Of a DNA stretch of 64,000 nucleotides, positions 39,593 to 51,120 are shown in pieces; within the stretch, counting starts at the first letter, position 1; each line of letters opens with the position of its first letter. The notes under the pieces were generated by a model. That model made no database searches. It saw only the letters and a program-made list of their open reading frames with translations, and had not been told where the DNA came from. Origin of the DNA: Strigops habroptila (Eukaryota; Chordata; Aves; Psittaciformes; Psittacidae); assembly GCF_004027225.2 (NCBI RefSeq), contig NC_044277.2, positions 96,345,552 to 96,409,551 of the forward strand, read 5' to 3'. The position numbers and the translations under genes were made by a program.

Positions 39593-41120
39593 TTTTACAA
39601 AAAGTATTTTTGCAAAGTGATGATTTGAAAAAGTGACTGATTTTTAACAAAAAATATTGAAATATTGAGCTGAAATAGTTCTGACTGTTGTATTAATGAT
39701 AATAATAAAGTTTACCTGAATAAAAGCAGTATCTGTCTCAGGAATGTGACTATCTGCACAAAGGACAGAAGACATGGGAAGCCTAAGAAAGTTTTCTAAA
39801 GGTCAAACTTCACCTCCCCAGAAAACTGGCCTTCTTCTCAAAAAGGTAATGATCATTCAGGCTGAATGCTAAAGAAAATTATCAGTTTTCCTCAGCTCTT
39901 TTTACCTTTTAAACCTTCACATGTCCCACTTTCTTTTAGTCCAAATTACAAGTTGTTTCCAGCTAACATGCTTTGTTGATTTTGAAAGATGAATTTCACA
40001 GGTCACACATTCACAGTTCTCTATCACAGTGCGTAGTCTATGACAGAAAGAGGAAAGATCTCTAAGAAATCCAGTAGGTTACAGCAGACGGATGTGCTCC
40101 TATTAAAGGCTGTTCTCCCCAAGCTCACACTAACGCACAGGAGCAAAGCCGTGTGTGAGAGCTGCTTGCCTGCATATAAAGAGAAGGTTTCTTTCACTAG
40201 AGCGAATGCCTCACATTTCCTTGGCATGAATATTAAGGGTATAGGAATTCACTTACCATAACGCAGATGTAAGTACTGGCTCCTTTGCATAAACACCACA
40301 TGTGCAGCTATACTAAATATGGCAACAATGCACTGAGTACAGCAGTTTTATTTCCTTGCTCAGTATAATGTATTACCCATGTATAAATCGTACACATTCA
40401 GCATACCTATGTATAATACAATGCATAGTTTATTACAATAACCTATATTGTATTACGCTATGTCATGTCATGTGATTAATAATTAAGTTAATCATATTAA
40501 ATAATAATACATATGCACTCATACTTCTGTATACTGTGTATTAATTAAAGGTGTTTGCAACCAGAAAAATCCAGGCCTGTAAGTCAGAATCATTCAAGAA
40601 ATGCAATGATTAAATTGCAGGCATGTGAGATAGAAGAAAAGTGATTCTTATAGATTAGCTCTTCCTGTGGATCTCCAGAATCAATACCCTATAGCTGAAG
40701 TTCTAATAGAGTATCCAGTTATTCTGTCACTTCTTAGTGATTTGATGTATTTTCTGGATCTGAATTTCTAGGACAAACTTCAACAGGAAAACCAGATATT
40801 GTTTCTTAACTCAGCAGCAATCTCTATATTCTAAAGGAATGTAAGCACAAATCTATGTTTAATTTTTTGCAAGAAGAAAATCCTCATAAACAGATTGATG
40901 CTATTATTCAATAGCTATTCAGCATCTTAGCAGATTAGACTAGATAAGGTAGAGCTCAAGGATGAGAGAGCTCTCAATGGCTTATATTAGACCTTGCTCC
41001 TTTGCAAAGTGTTGAACTAGTAAAGTTAAATATGGGGTGTGGAAGTAATAGCTTGAAAGTGTGGGAATACATGTAAAGACAACTCTACCTAAAGACAACA
41101 TTGGGTTTTTATTACTTGTG

Positions 41121-41190
41121 TACCCATGCATTCAGAGTCTTCTGTACCCATGCATTCAGAATCTTCTGTACCCATGCATTCAGAATCTTC
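41121..41190 (-). repeat. 24-bp tandem repeat, three copies
   Basis: Unit tacccatgcattcaga followed by a/gtcttctg, starting at 41121, 41145 and 41169. The first copy differs by one base (AGTC for AATC) and the last is cut at its end. As 24 is a multiple of 3, the minus strand repeats an octapeptide DSECMGTE inside a 74-codon ORF (41313-41089). Confidence 0.9.
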
Positions 41191-42325
41191 ACTGTTTGGC
41201 ATGAGAGAGGGTGACAGGGGGCATTTCCAAACAGGCTTCATCTCCATGCCTGAATAAAAATTTCCAAGGAACACAGTACCATCAAGCAGGTGTGTGAACA
41301 GGACACTGGCCAAGAAATCATGCTGTGATTAATTAGTGTCATCTTGACTATGATGTCACTGGTTGCTAAGCAGATTTGAGTCTTCTGACAAGCCTAATGT
41401 AGCTACTATAGTGGCCAGGCCAAGATTTCCTCTCTACTGTTGCACTACTGTCCCCCAGAGCTGTTTTTGTAATACCCCAGATGTGTTTGAAAGCATGGGC
41501 ATTACAGAGATATGAAGACAGATCTCAAGGGCACCCACACGAATGCTGCCTCGATACACTTTAGATAAAGCTTAAATAAGTTGCTGAAAGCTATTAAACA
41601 GCCCATAGCAAGGCCAGGAATCGAGTACTCTAAAAGTAGAAAAGATCTGGCTCAAGCATGTTGGGCACATTTTCTTAATTTCTTTTTGCGAAAATCCTTA
41701 GTATTATGTTGAACAGAACTGGAAAAAAATAATGAAATAAGCCCTGTGCAAACATCCACACTAAGTGTCCACATTTTATTTCAGTAACTAAAAAAAAAAA
41801 AGTCAAATATTATACAATGCAATGTAGTTAATCACTTCAGTAAATGCTGAGCACTCCAGCCTCCCAGTTAACAGATGTGGATGATTAAAACAAGGAAAAG
41901 CAACAAAGCATCCATACACACTACATACTATGCTATTACTAGCTAAAGAAAACCACTGACTGAAATGGTAGAAGAACAAACCTAACTTAGGGAAGAAAAA
42001 ATTAGTATTTACAGGCTAAAGAACTATGTTTTCCACAGAGTTTCCCCCAGGCATCTTCAGAGAAGTGAAACCTGGCTCACCTCCAATTTATGAATCTGAC
42101 TAATTGCCTTCAGAAAGTTCCCAAATCCAGCCAAGCATGTGGAGAAGGCTTTACACTGGACAAGAGTCCAAGTATTTGAACTATTGCAACAGCTGCAAAG
42201 CAGGTTTGCAGGCAATCCCATGCTATCCAAACCCTATTTTATTTCAAAATGCAGAAACAACACTAAGTACATTGGAGGTGGCATTTACCCCATTTAGCTT
42301 TAAGGGGCACATGCCATCAGCCAGA

Positions 42326-42813
42326 TGTCAGGGCTTTGAGTGCACCAAGGCCACCTTAATGACTCTGAGCAGCCTCATGTGGGGCCTCCACCCATAGGCC
42401 TTGGATGACTATCAAAACCCCAGTCTGCGGTGTTACTCTGCCTGAACTGTGCTGTAGGTGTGCCTGTTTGAAGTCCTGGCCCCTGGAACAGGTTTGCACC
42501 TATGCTTTTACGTAGCTTGTCTACTAGGTGGGCCCGTTGGATGTGCACTGTTCCCAGTCCTGCGTCTGGCCCCATTTCCTGCTGTCTGTGGGTGGAGCCT
42601 GGATCTGATGGATTACTTTACCCTGTTGGGGATCTCCAATAGACCCAGTCCTCAGCACCCTGCATTGTGTGCTGTGTTCAAAGCCTGTGGGATTGCACCC
42701 CCCTTGGTAACAGTTCCTGTGCTGTCATTACCCTCTACCCCCAGCTCAGTTTGCCCCAGAAAGAAGAACTATATTCTACTCCCTGATTTTTCCCAAAAGC
42801 CAATAGGCTGACA
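42326..42813. mobile_element. Second solo LTR of the same family
   Basis: 488 bp from TGTCAGGGCT to AGGCTGACA, within 4 bp of the length of the copy at 31582 and in the same orientation. Shared blocks include GAGTGCACCAA, TGAGCAGCCTCA and AGCACCCTGC. The flanks (ccaga / actgc) do not match, so the target duplication is mutated or the copy recombined. The 117-residue ORF inside is not retroviral. Confidence 0.65.
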
Positions 42814-44058
42814 ACTGCTCATGTAATGTGGCATGTAGGTCTGTATTCAGTACAAGTGTTAACAAGGGAGCACGTGTTGTTTCTTAATATGTCTGCTTTG
42901 AGATGGGTGTAATTCTTTTGAAAATTAAGGGGAAAGGTTTCCTTGACAGAAGTCTTTGCCTCTATCTCTTCCTTGCTCTCTGTTGTCTCTCTCTGCGTTC
43001 ATATGCAACCACAAATATGCCTTTTTCATTTCATGAAGTGTCTGGGACTGCACAAGGTTATGCAGAATCTTCTTTGTTTCAGATGCAGAAACTGATTTAT
43101 CCAGGGACCAAGTGATTTGTTGGCATGATGCAGCTAAAAACCATCTGCATCTCATGAGGAACAGAACTCACTAAAGTAGGAGCACTCATAAGTTCCCTAA
43201 CTATGCCGTATGACCTGTATGCTGACTTCCAGGAAAAGCACAGCTGTGGTTCTGCTTACTTATCTGCTGCTTTCTTGCTCTTCTACAAGGCACACATTGA
43301 TACCTCCACATAGGCAGGTATTTCCAAACACTGACGAGATAGGTGCCAATGCCTGCATAGTGAGATAGAAGTAGCTAGAGGCACAATTTTCTGGTCCACA
43401 CAGACTGGAGTTAGGATCAATACTTCCCCCATGTATCTTCACCCTTGAATGAAAGCCACTAAGATGAAGGAAAGAAACTATCCCAAAATAGCCTCTTGTG
43501 GAAGTTATTGCCCAAAGAGGTACAGGGATAGAGTATAGTGGTTATTGGATACAGGGGAAAGTTAATTTTGTGTTCATGTGAAACTCATGGGATGTTTATA
43601 GGAAAGGACTAAAGGTGAGAGAAGTCAGGGACCAATATGGATTGGGGAGGAACAAGTGTGGCAAAATAGAGGAAAACATGGATAAGAGGTCAGATGCGTG
43701 CAAACAGGTGGCTGCACAGTAATCTTGTCTCACTGAGCTATCACTGTATTCTGTCCTAACTTATTAAGCCGTGTTCCTAGCCATTTTCTCTGTGGATGTG
43801 CTTGATTATGTGTGTGAAAACTAACAAACTTCAAAACAGACACTATTTCCATCTGTCATGATCTGTGGGGTCAGCTATTTTAATAGTTCTATTGAGCATA
43901 CATGCTCAGTCCTGCTGTGGCTGGCCTTGGGAACATGGAGCTGCAGCAGTTTTGCACCTGGCAGGCTGAGACAGCAGGAATGCCGCCTCGTGTTCTGAGG
44001 CCTGCCAAAGTTAGTTGTCTTCTAGCATCCTCTTCAGAAAAAGATAGGAAAAATAGTC

Positions 44059-44128
44059 GGGGGGGGGGGGGGGGGGGAGGGGGGGAGGGAGGGAAGGGTA
44101 TTGGGGTGGTGGTGGGGGGGGTGTTGGG
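44059..44128 (+). repeat. G-rich tract with a 19-G run
   Basis: 19 consecutive G at 44059-44077, then G7, G3, G3, G3, G4 and G8 runs separated by one to several bases up to 44128. A strong G-quadruplex candidate. An ORF reading poly-Gly across it (43902-44285) is not credible. Confidence 0.9.
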
Positions 44129-45657
44129 TGTTTTATGGGTTTTTTTCCTCCCAAGCCAGAGATTGTTGCTCTTGTCTTCTCATTTTTTCAAACAAAGCAT
44201 TAGCAGAAAGTTAATTCTTCTAGGACAAGTTTACCAATTCTGCTTTAATTACTCACCTGTTCATAGTTTCTTTAGAAAAGAGTAACCCCTGATGTGGATA
44301 ATAAAATCCAGATTTCTGGTATAAAAAGCTTCAGAATATCTGCACCTGATTGTTGGTTTCTGTGTTAAAGGAGCCATCAGTTGACATGAATCTTTTATTC
44401 CATTTAGAGCTAAATTACACTTCCAGAAGGTTCAGTGATTTAGCTATATGAAAACTTGCCATAACTTCCTGTTCAGTTTCAGAAGCATTGCTCTGTTATT
44501 TTATTTAATATATAATCTACAAATAAGAATTGGATGTTAGAACAATAAATTGGCAGCAGGTTAATGCTGAAAAGAAGGCTTCCAGAAAAACAAATGCTGT
44601 TTTAGTTCCCATGGCACCATCCCAATATTTGTTTTATATTCCTGAGAGAAAAGAAGAAAGCAGAACAAATGTTAAACCTCCCACACAAATTCTCAAAGTA
44701 ATAATATTATTCCCCCTAAGATTCCAGCCTTGCTGTCAGGCTGCTTTTTTCTGTCAAGTTTTTAAATGCGTTTATTGAGAAAAGATAATAATTGTAATTA
44801 TCCAAAGTTTAAGTCAGTGAGTTTTTATTCAAATAGATTAACTGTATACTCTCATTGAAAAATTTTGTACACTCATTCATCTAATTTGCACAGTATGATT
44901 ACCACAATCAGAGACTCATCTATATGCTTGTGTAAATGAGTTATTTACCTAATCATCACCTTTGCGGGAAATTTCTTGCTTTATCTCAATATTTATTCAT
45001 ACAAATGATCTCAGTATTTATTTCCACAAAGAAGTATTCATTTGTGCAGATTTTTTGTTCTGCACCTTCCCATGATGTACTTCTGACCTGTTCCCTTACC
45101 CTTTTTCTCATCAGTCCTGGTGTCTGCTTTGCATAATTCCTTGGGCTGAGCAAGAACTTTCCTAGAATACTCAAGAAATTATCTTTTTGTTTGTTTGTTG
45201 CTTGCTTTTTTTAAGATTACAGTTCAGCTATGTTTATAATCCTTTGAGGAGAGGAAATGTTACCAAAGTTCCTTTTATCATATTTTATTTGTAAATATGT
45301 TTTCAAGGCTACAGACCTTGGTTTTCCTAGAAACTAATTGTTAAAGTGGCACTTAAATAGTGGTACCATAGGTACTAAAAAAAGGCCATACACCTTATCT
45401 AGTACTGTCAGAAGGAATGTTCAGTGAGGTAATTCAAGAAACAGAAAGCAACAAACCCAATACAATTAAGTCAATAGTCAGAAACACACCTTAGCTTCTC
45501 TGTGCACACATGTCAATTCTTCTGTTGTCATTTATTTAGATTCCATTAGAAACTCAAGCCTTCCCTGGACTAAGTGAAAGAGGAGCAGGCAGTCCAGCTC
45601 AGATGAGATGCTTTACAGGAGACGTGTTAATTAGACAAAACAGCTGCTTTTAGGGGA

Positions 45658-45677
45658 AAAAAAAAAAAAAAAAAAAA
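45658..45677 (+). repeat. Poly(A) run
   Basis: About 20 A. Other runs of 14 to 20 A or T lie at 16863, 23714, 47022, 52249 and 61866. Confidence 0.85.
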
Positions 45678-46849
45678 GAAATTACTACAAGAAAACTTTT
45701 ACACAGTCAAAGTCTATGAATCTATGTCCTTTTTTTGGCTTCAGACTTTAGGCACAGAAGTAAGTCTCCTGCACCCCTGAGAAAGTCCAGCAAAGGACTA
45801 TACTGAAGTACCCAGGATAAATGCTTTTCGGAATTAAGAACCTGTCAAAGCTTGGAGTGTTCCCAAGTCATCAAACACTTTCTCCTTTAAGGCTACTTGC
45901 CAACACTCTATAACCCATCCACAGATGTTTATTTCGCCAGATCTGATTGCCTTCAGTAGCAACCTATAGCCAGTTCTTTGCAGTCTGAGGAAGAAGTCTA
46001 TCTGAATATGTGAGCTGAAGGATAAACCTTCACTACATTAATATATTCGTCAGTGCAGGTGATGTGTGAGTATTTGCCAAAGCAACATAAAATTAGTTTT
46101 TAGGAGTATTTTATGTATATTTACAGACTAAACAGAGTCTAAAGGCAAGGGTATAGAAAACCCCCAGCTTTATACCAATAATTGCTAGAATTGAGTTCAG
46201 TTTTGAAGTCTGTTCTATATTTCATTCAGCTAGTAGAATTGATAGGATAATTTTACAGCCATCAGATTCAGGCCCTGCTTTCTTAGATAAACTTTGTCCC
46301 CTACACAGCTTTTTTCTGAGTGGGAAACATTTGCTGGGACACTGTTCCCCTTTAGATGCATTTGTACTTACGGTAATTGTGCAGCGAGTGTGCTGAAAAT
46401 ACCAACCTTTAGAATGAGTTGAATTAAAATGTTTAACAAAATAATTTGATTACTTCACAGAAAGGCTATTCTTCCAGGGTTAGTTTCTATTCTGAAAAGA
46501 AATTTCTGGAATCAAAATCTCTTACTGGACATCTCTAGAGGCTGCCAGCACAAGAGGTTGCCAATAAACAGCCTACTCAGGTGCTCTACCTCTACCAGCA
46601 AAACAGAAAAGCCTAAGAACCTTTAAGTGGCCACCTCTTTTGGTAGCCCCACTGAGAGAGGCAAAGTATCGTGCTGTATAAATGAGCTCTTAATGGGTCT
46701 TTTTTCCTCTTTGTGATTCTGTTTTCTTAGTGACTCTGAAAAGCTGCAGTGGACAAGTGCAGGGAAGCTTCAAGCTACCTCTGGCTCTTACATCCTTTCC
46801 ATGGACCAAGTCTGATCCCAAAGCCTTCTGAAATCAAAAGAAGACCTAA

Positions 46850-46889
46850 CACTTACAGTGACATTAAGTAGCACTTACAGTGACATTAA
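46850..46889 (+). repeat. 18-bp tandem duplication
   Basis: cacttacagtgacattaa occurs at 46850 and again at 46872, 22 bp apart and identical. Confidence 0.85.
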
Positions 46890-46905
46890 AGGTCTTTCAA
46901 ACAGG

Positions 46906-46990
46906 CTAAAGAATCAAAGAGTAATTTGCTTTGGAGGGGACCTTCGAAGGTCATCCAGTACAACCCCGCTGCAATGAGCAGGGACATTGG
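46906..46990 (-). repeat. Short CR1 3' remnant
   Basis: gaatcaaagagtaatttgct followed by ggaccttcgaaggtcatcca and gcaatgagcagggaca is a diverged antisense CR1 tail. Confidence 0.7.
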
Positions 46991-47937
46991 CTGGCACTTC
47001 TCATGACCAATGATCTATTTAAAAAAAAAAAAAAAAAAATCCTACTCTCTGAAGTATGTAAGGAAATGGATTTTTTTTTTTGTTTTGTTTTTGGTAGCCA
47101 ATAAGCCTCTAACAGTATGAAATACACACACAGGCAAGAGCTACTAGAGCTGGTGCATTTGTATCTATTTGGAATTATTAGCTCAGTTTTACATTGAAAC
47201 ATGGCAAGCTCCTGTCTATATGCAAAGATATCAGAAAAAATGGGATTCTGCAGTTTTGTTCACAGCAGATGGTAAAAATCAGACAGGCCTATAATCGAGT
47301 GGCTTAGGTTTGTGTTTTGCTCTGCTTTACACATGGCCCCAAAGCTGTGGTGCTCATATCATGGCTTGACATGAGGCACACATATTTGCAGGTGGGTTTA
47401 AGATGATGCTGAGCTCTGTTCAAGCAAGAAATTGCCAGCACACAGTCCTTCAAGCAGAATTTGCTGTGACAGTCCTGAGCCAGAGTGAAAAATGCAGCAT
47501 GCGCCTCCAGGTCCTTTTGAATGGAAGCATAGCTGCATAGTTTTAGGATAAGAGCCTTCCCTGGGAGCAGAGTGATTTTTGACTGCTTCACACCGAGATT
47601 GTTAAGTACTGAGTACCAGCCTAGCATTATTCCTAGAAGATTACCAACTGGAGTAAGGCAACTGCCTTATTTAATGATTAATGATTACCTTGGATTGATT
47701 AATTTGATGATCACTCTCACTAGCAGCAAAAACCCTCTAAGACATTTCCATGACAGCTTTTTTTTTCTTCTTCCAAGAGTTCTACCAATCATCAGCATAA
47801 ATAAGGAGATTACAAACTGACAAAAGAAATAAGAATGGTTGGCTGGGGATGGAAAATTAAAGCATGTTTGCAATCAGAGAATATGCAGCACCATGCTATT
47901 TCTTAAGACTATGTAAAATGGAATTATAGAGCAAATT

Positions 47938-47959
47938 ACTGTACAAATATTTGTACAGT
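47938..47959. repeat. Perfect 22-bp palindrome
   Basis: ACTGTACAAAT followed directly by its reverse complement ATTTGTACAGT, with no spacer. Confidence 0.9.
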
Positions 47960-48519
47960 TCTAGTGACTACAGCTTATTTCTATACCACAACAAAAGAAA
48001 TCTGGGGGAAAAAAAAGGCTGCTTGGAATACAGTGTGCTCCAGTCTAGCTTGCTGCATATTGTTGTGTACATTTTGATCTAGCCTCAAAAGATGGTGCAG
48101 ATTATGCAACAGTCAAATAGAAAACAAAGAAGAAGTCAGAAAAAAAATCAAGTGTCATTTAAAAAGGACATAAAAAACCAAACCCACATATTTTCCTACA
48201 CAAATTTAGGAATTTTAGGAAATAATATAGAGTAAGTGGAATGCCTGCTTGTAAGTAGGAATGTTGGTAAATAGACATGTCAAGAATGAAGGAAAAATAT
48301 CAGTGGGAGGATATAGTATCAGAGCAAAGTATGCTGGAAAGGCTACTCAAGGAACCCATAAAAGAAGAAGCAGTATTTATGATCTGATTCAGAAAGTTGC
48401 CCTCCAAGTTTCCACCTGTACTGTGACACTGATTGTCTCACAACTATGACATGAGCTGTAACATAACTGAGACAGGAGCTTATATTTGACATCAGTTCAC
48501 AAATGGCAATTCTTTCCAA

Positions 48520-48642
48520 ACAACAGCAAACAGCAGCTCCTTGCAAAGGGCAGCCCTTTGAGAACTGCAGCTCTCTCCATGAATGCCAGCAAACAGCAGC
48601 TCTTTGTGAACAGCGGCTGTTCATGAACAGCAGCTCTTTAGT
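48520..48642 (+). repeat. Imperfect AACAGCAGCTCTTTG tandem repeat
   Basis: Five or six loose copies of a unit near aacagcagctctttgtgaac (48525, 48540, 48590, 48610, 48625). Too diverged to fix a period. The minus-strand ORF here is repeat-derived. Confidence 0.6.
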
Positions 48643-50345
48643 AGAAATAAAGACTTAAGTCTGGGAGGATTGTTTTGTTTTGTTTTCTGGCTAATACCAG
48701 TTCATCCATGCAAGATGTAAATGCCCTCAAGATATGAAACAACAACAGCAAAAAGGTTAAGAAGTGTACTGGAATAATCTACCTTACTTTGTGTTTTTTG
48801 TTGTTGTTGTTGTTGATGGGCTGGACTTTCTGGAATTTTATGCCATTTAGAAAAATCTAAGCTTTGGCTTTTACCCCTGTTTAGATGCTTTTTGCTTATT
48901 TTCAGCCTTTCATTATAATCTGAACTTTAAACTAGTTGGCTACTTTGAGACCAGCAGCAACAAAAAGGATACTCTCTCCTATGGCACTGTCTGTGGTCCC
49001 TGCCTGAATCATGCTATTGTTTATAAGCATGGCAGGTCAAACCAGCAACTGGTTATGAGGAAACATGCTCTATCAAACCTCTACTTACTACGTTAGTGCC
49101 TCAAGAACCCATGCAGAAGTAGAGAACAGATTGCATTCTGCTTTTGAGTTTAATTTGATCTGCAGTAATGTAAAGGGTATTTTGCTATGACTACTAGCAT
49201 TGTACTCAAGTTTGGGCATTCCACTGGAAATGCTATTTCCCCTACAAACTCATATAGAGATGGTAAAAAGTTGGAAACTTCTTCCCAGAGAGTTTATCTT
49301 GGCAGCAGCACAGAGGAGACACTATGTGGCAGCCTGACTGGTGAAAGACAATGCATGGTAATGACGATCTGTGCTAGAAATTCTGTAAAGAAATCATACC
49401 ACCAAGCATCCTAATTCCTGTCTTTCTGTGGAAGCAGACGAGAGCAGCACAGACCACTCTGATGGCCTGAATGACTTAGCAGACAAATGAAATATAAGCA
49501 AAAATTGACTAGTCTATCCTTTGAACACACTCTCAGAGGACAGATGAATTTAAAATCACAAGTAAGAAAACTGGGGTGACTAAAAGACAAGCAACTTGTC
49601 CAGAAATGAATTCATAGGATGTCATGGCAAAGATACAAGTAGCAGATTTCTTTATGTCGCACAGAACATATAATAAAAACAAAAGGATTATGATTTAAAT
49701 GAAATTTTTATTAGAGAATTATTCCAAAGTATATGTTTGTACTTCTTAATGGACAGAACACCACAGCTTTATATACAATGCTTCTATTTACTCAAGTCTA
49801 GCCTGAAGACTTCACTGAACCTTCAATCATTGTTCTAATAAAGGCTCATTATGCACGAAATACAGCTTCATCTAGCTTGAAATTGAGCAAAGAAACACTT
49901 TTTTAATTAACTTCTTTGATGATATTAATTATTTTTCATTTAAACTCTGAGCTGATCCTTAGAGATTTCAATGCAGCATCATTAAAATTTGTAGACAAAG
50001 CTACTTTATTTCAGACCCAGTAGTTTTGACATACATCCCCAGAGGCCTGATTTAAAATGCATCTACGTCCTCATTCTTTGTCAAATTACCTGAGACTTTT
50101 AGCAGACCACATCAACTTTATCCTTTTCAACTCTTACAAACACATATATAACACACAAATAAATTAAATCAACACAAATCCTCTTTTGATTTCTAGAAAC
50201 TTGCTTTAAAATCATCATATTGTTCTCAGCGCCTGGCCTTGGCTTTCCTACCCCACGTTCGCAACTCTTTCTAAAACTGTAACACTGCATTGACAATGAG
50301 CCATGGAAGTAGGATCATTTGAAATTAATTGTGTATTTCCACAGG

Positions 50346-51120
50346 TTATAGAATCATATAATCATAGAATGGTTAGTGTTGGAAGGAACCTTAAAAATCA
50401 TCTGATTCCAATCCCCCTGCCATGGGCAGGGACACCTTCCACCAGACCAGGTTGCTCCAAGCCCATCCAACCTGGCCTTGAACACTGCCAGGGTTGGGGC
50501 AGCCACAACTTCTCTGGGCAACCGGTTCCAGGGCCTCACCACCCTCAAAATTAATTTTTTTTCCTAATATCTAATCTAAATCTACCTTCTTTCAGCCTAA
50601 AACCATTCCCCTTGTCTTATCACTACCTGCCCTTGTCAAAAGCTCCTCCTCCAGCTTTATTGTTGGCCCCTTAAGGTACTGGAAGATGCTCTAAGGTCTC
50701 CCCTGAGCCTTCTCCTCTCCAGGCTGAACAAGCCCAACTCTCTGAGCCTGTCTTTATAGGAGAGGTACTCCAGCCCTTGGAGCATCTTCGTGACCCTCTT
50801 CTGGACACTCTCCAACTGTTCCATGTCCTTCTTATGTTGGGGCCTCAGAGCTGGACGCAGGACTGCAGGGGGGGTCTCATGAGAGTGAAGGGCAAGAATC
50901 CCCTCTCTTGACCTGCTGGTCACGCTGCTGGTGATGCAGCCCAGGACACAGTTGGTTTCTGGGCTGCAAGCACACACTCCCGGGTCATGGTGAGTTTCTC
51001 ATGGTCCAACACCCTCAAGTCCTTCTCCTCAGAGCTGCTCTCAATCCAGTCTCCCCCAGCCTGTGTTTGTGCTTGGGATTGCCCCAACCCAGGTGCAGGA
51101 CCTTGCATTTGAGGTCCAGT
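50346..51120 (-). repeat. CR1 LINE, longest and best preserved copy
   Basis: Antisense CR1 with a full 3' end (atcatataatcatagaatgg) and about 775 bp of 3' UTR and ORF2 C-terminus. On the minus strand 50977-50657 is still open and encodes the ORF2 C-terminal signature RLRELGLFSLERRRLRGDL. It is probably the youngest CR1 here. Small A/T changes at 50550-50580 interrupt the 3' UTR. Confidence 0.95.

Larger units (their letters stand above)
33388..41120. other. Mostly unique non-coding DNA
   Basis: Apart from the A/C tract at 39508 and the palindrome at 36421, nothing was identified. ORFs of 60-105 codons here (33738, 34385, 35437, 37558) lack splice or homology support. Confidence 0.45.

Noticed and set aside
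42458..42811. 117-codon ORF
   Set aside because: Lies entirely inside the LTR at 42326 and is not shared with the sister LTR.
43902..44285. 127-codon ORF with poly-Gly
   Set aside because: It exists only because a G tract cannot encode stops. No splice or homology support.
50657..50977. 106-codon minus ORF that reads like reverse-transcriptase C-terminus
   Set aside because: Not a host gene. It is the surviving ORF2 tail of the CR1 copy.
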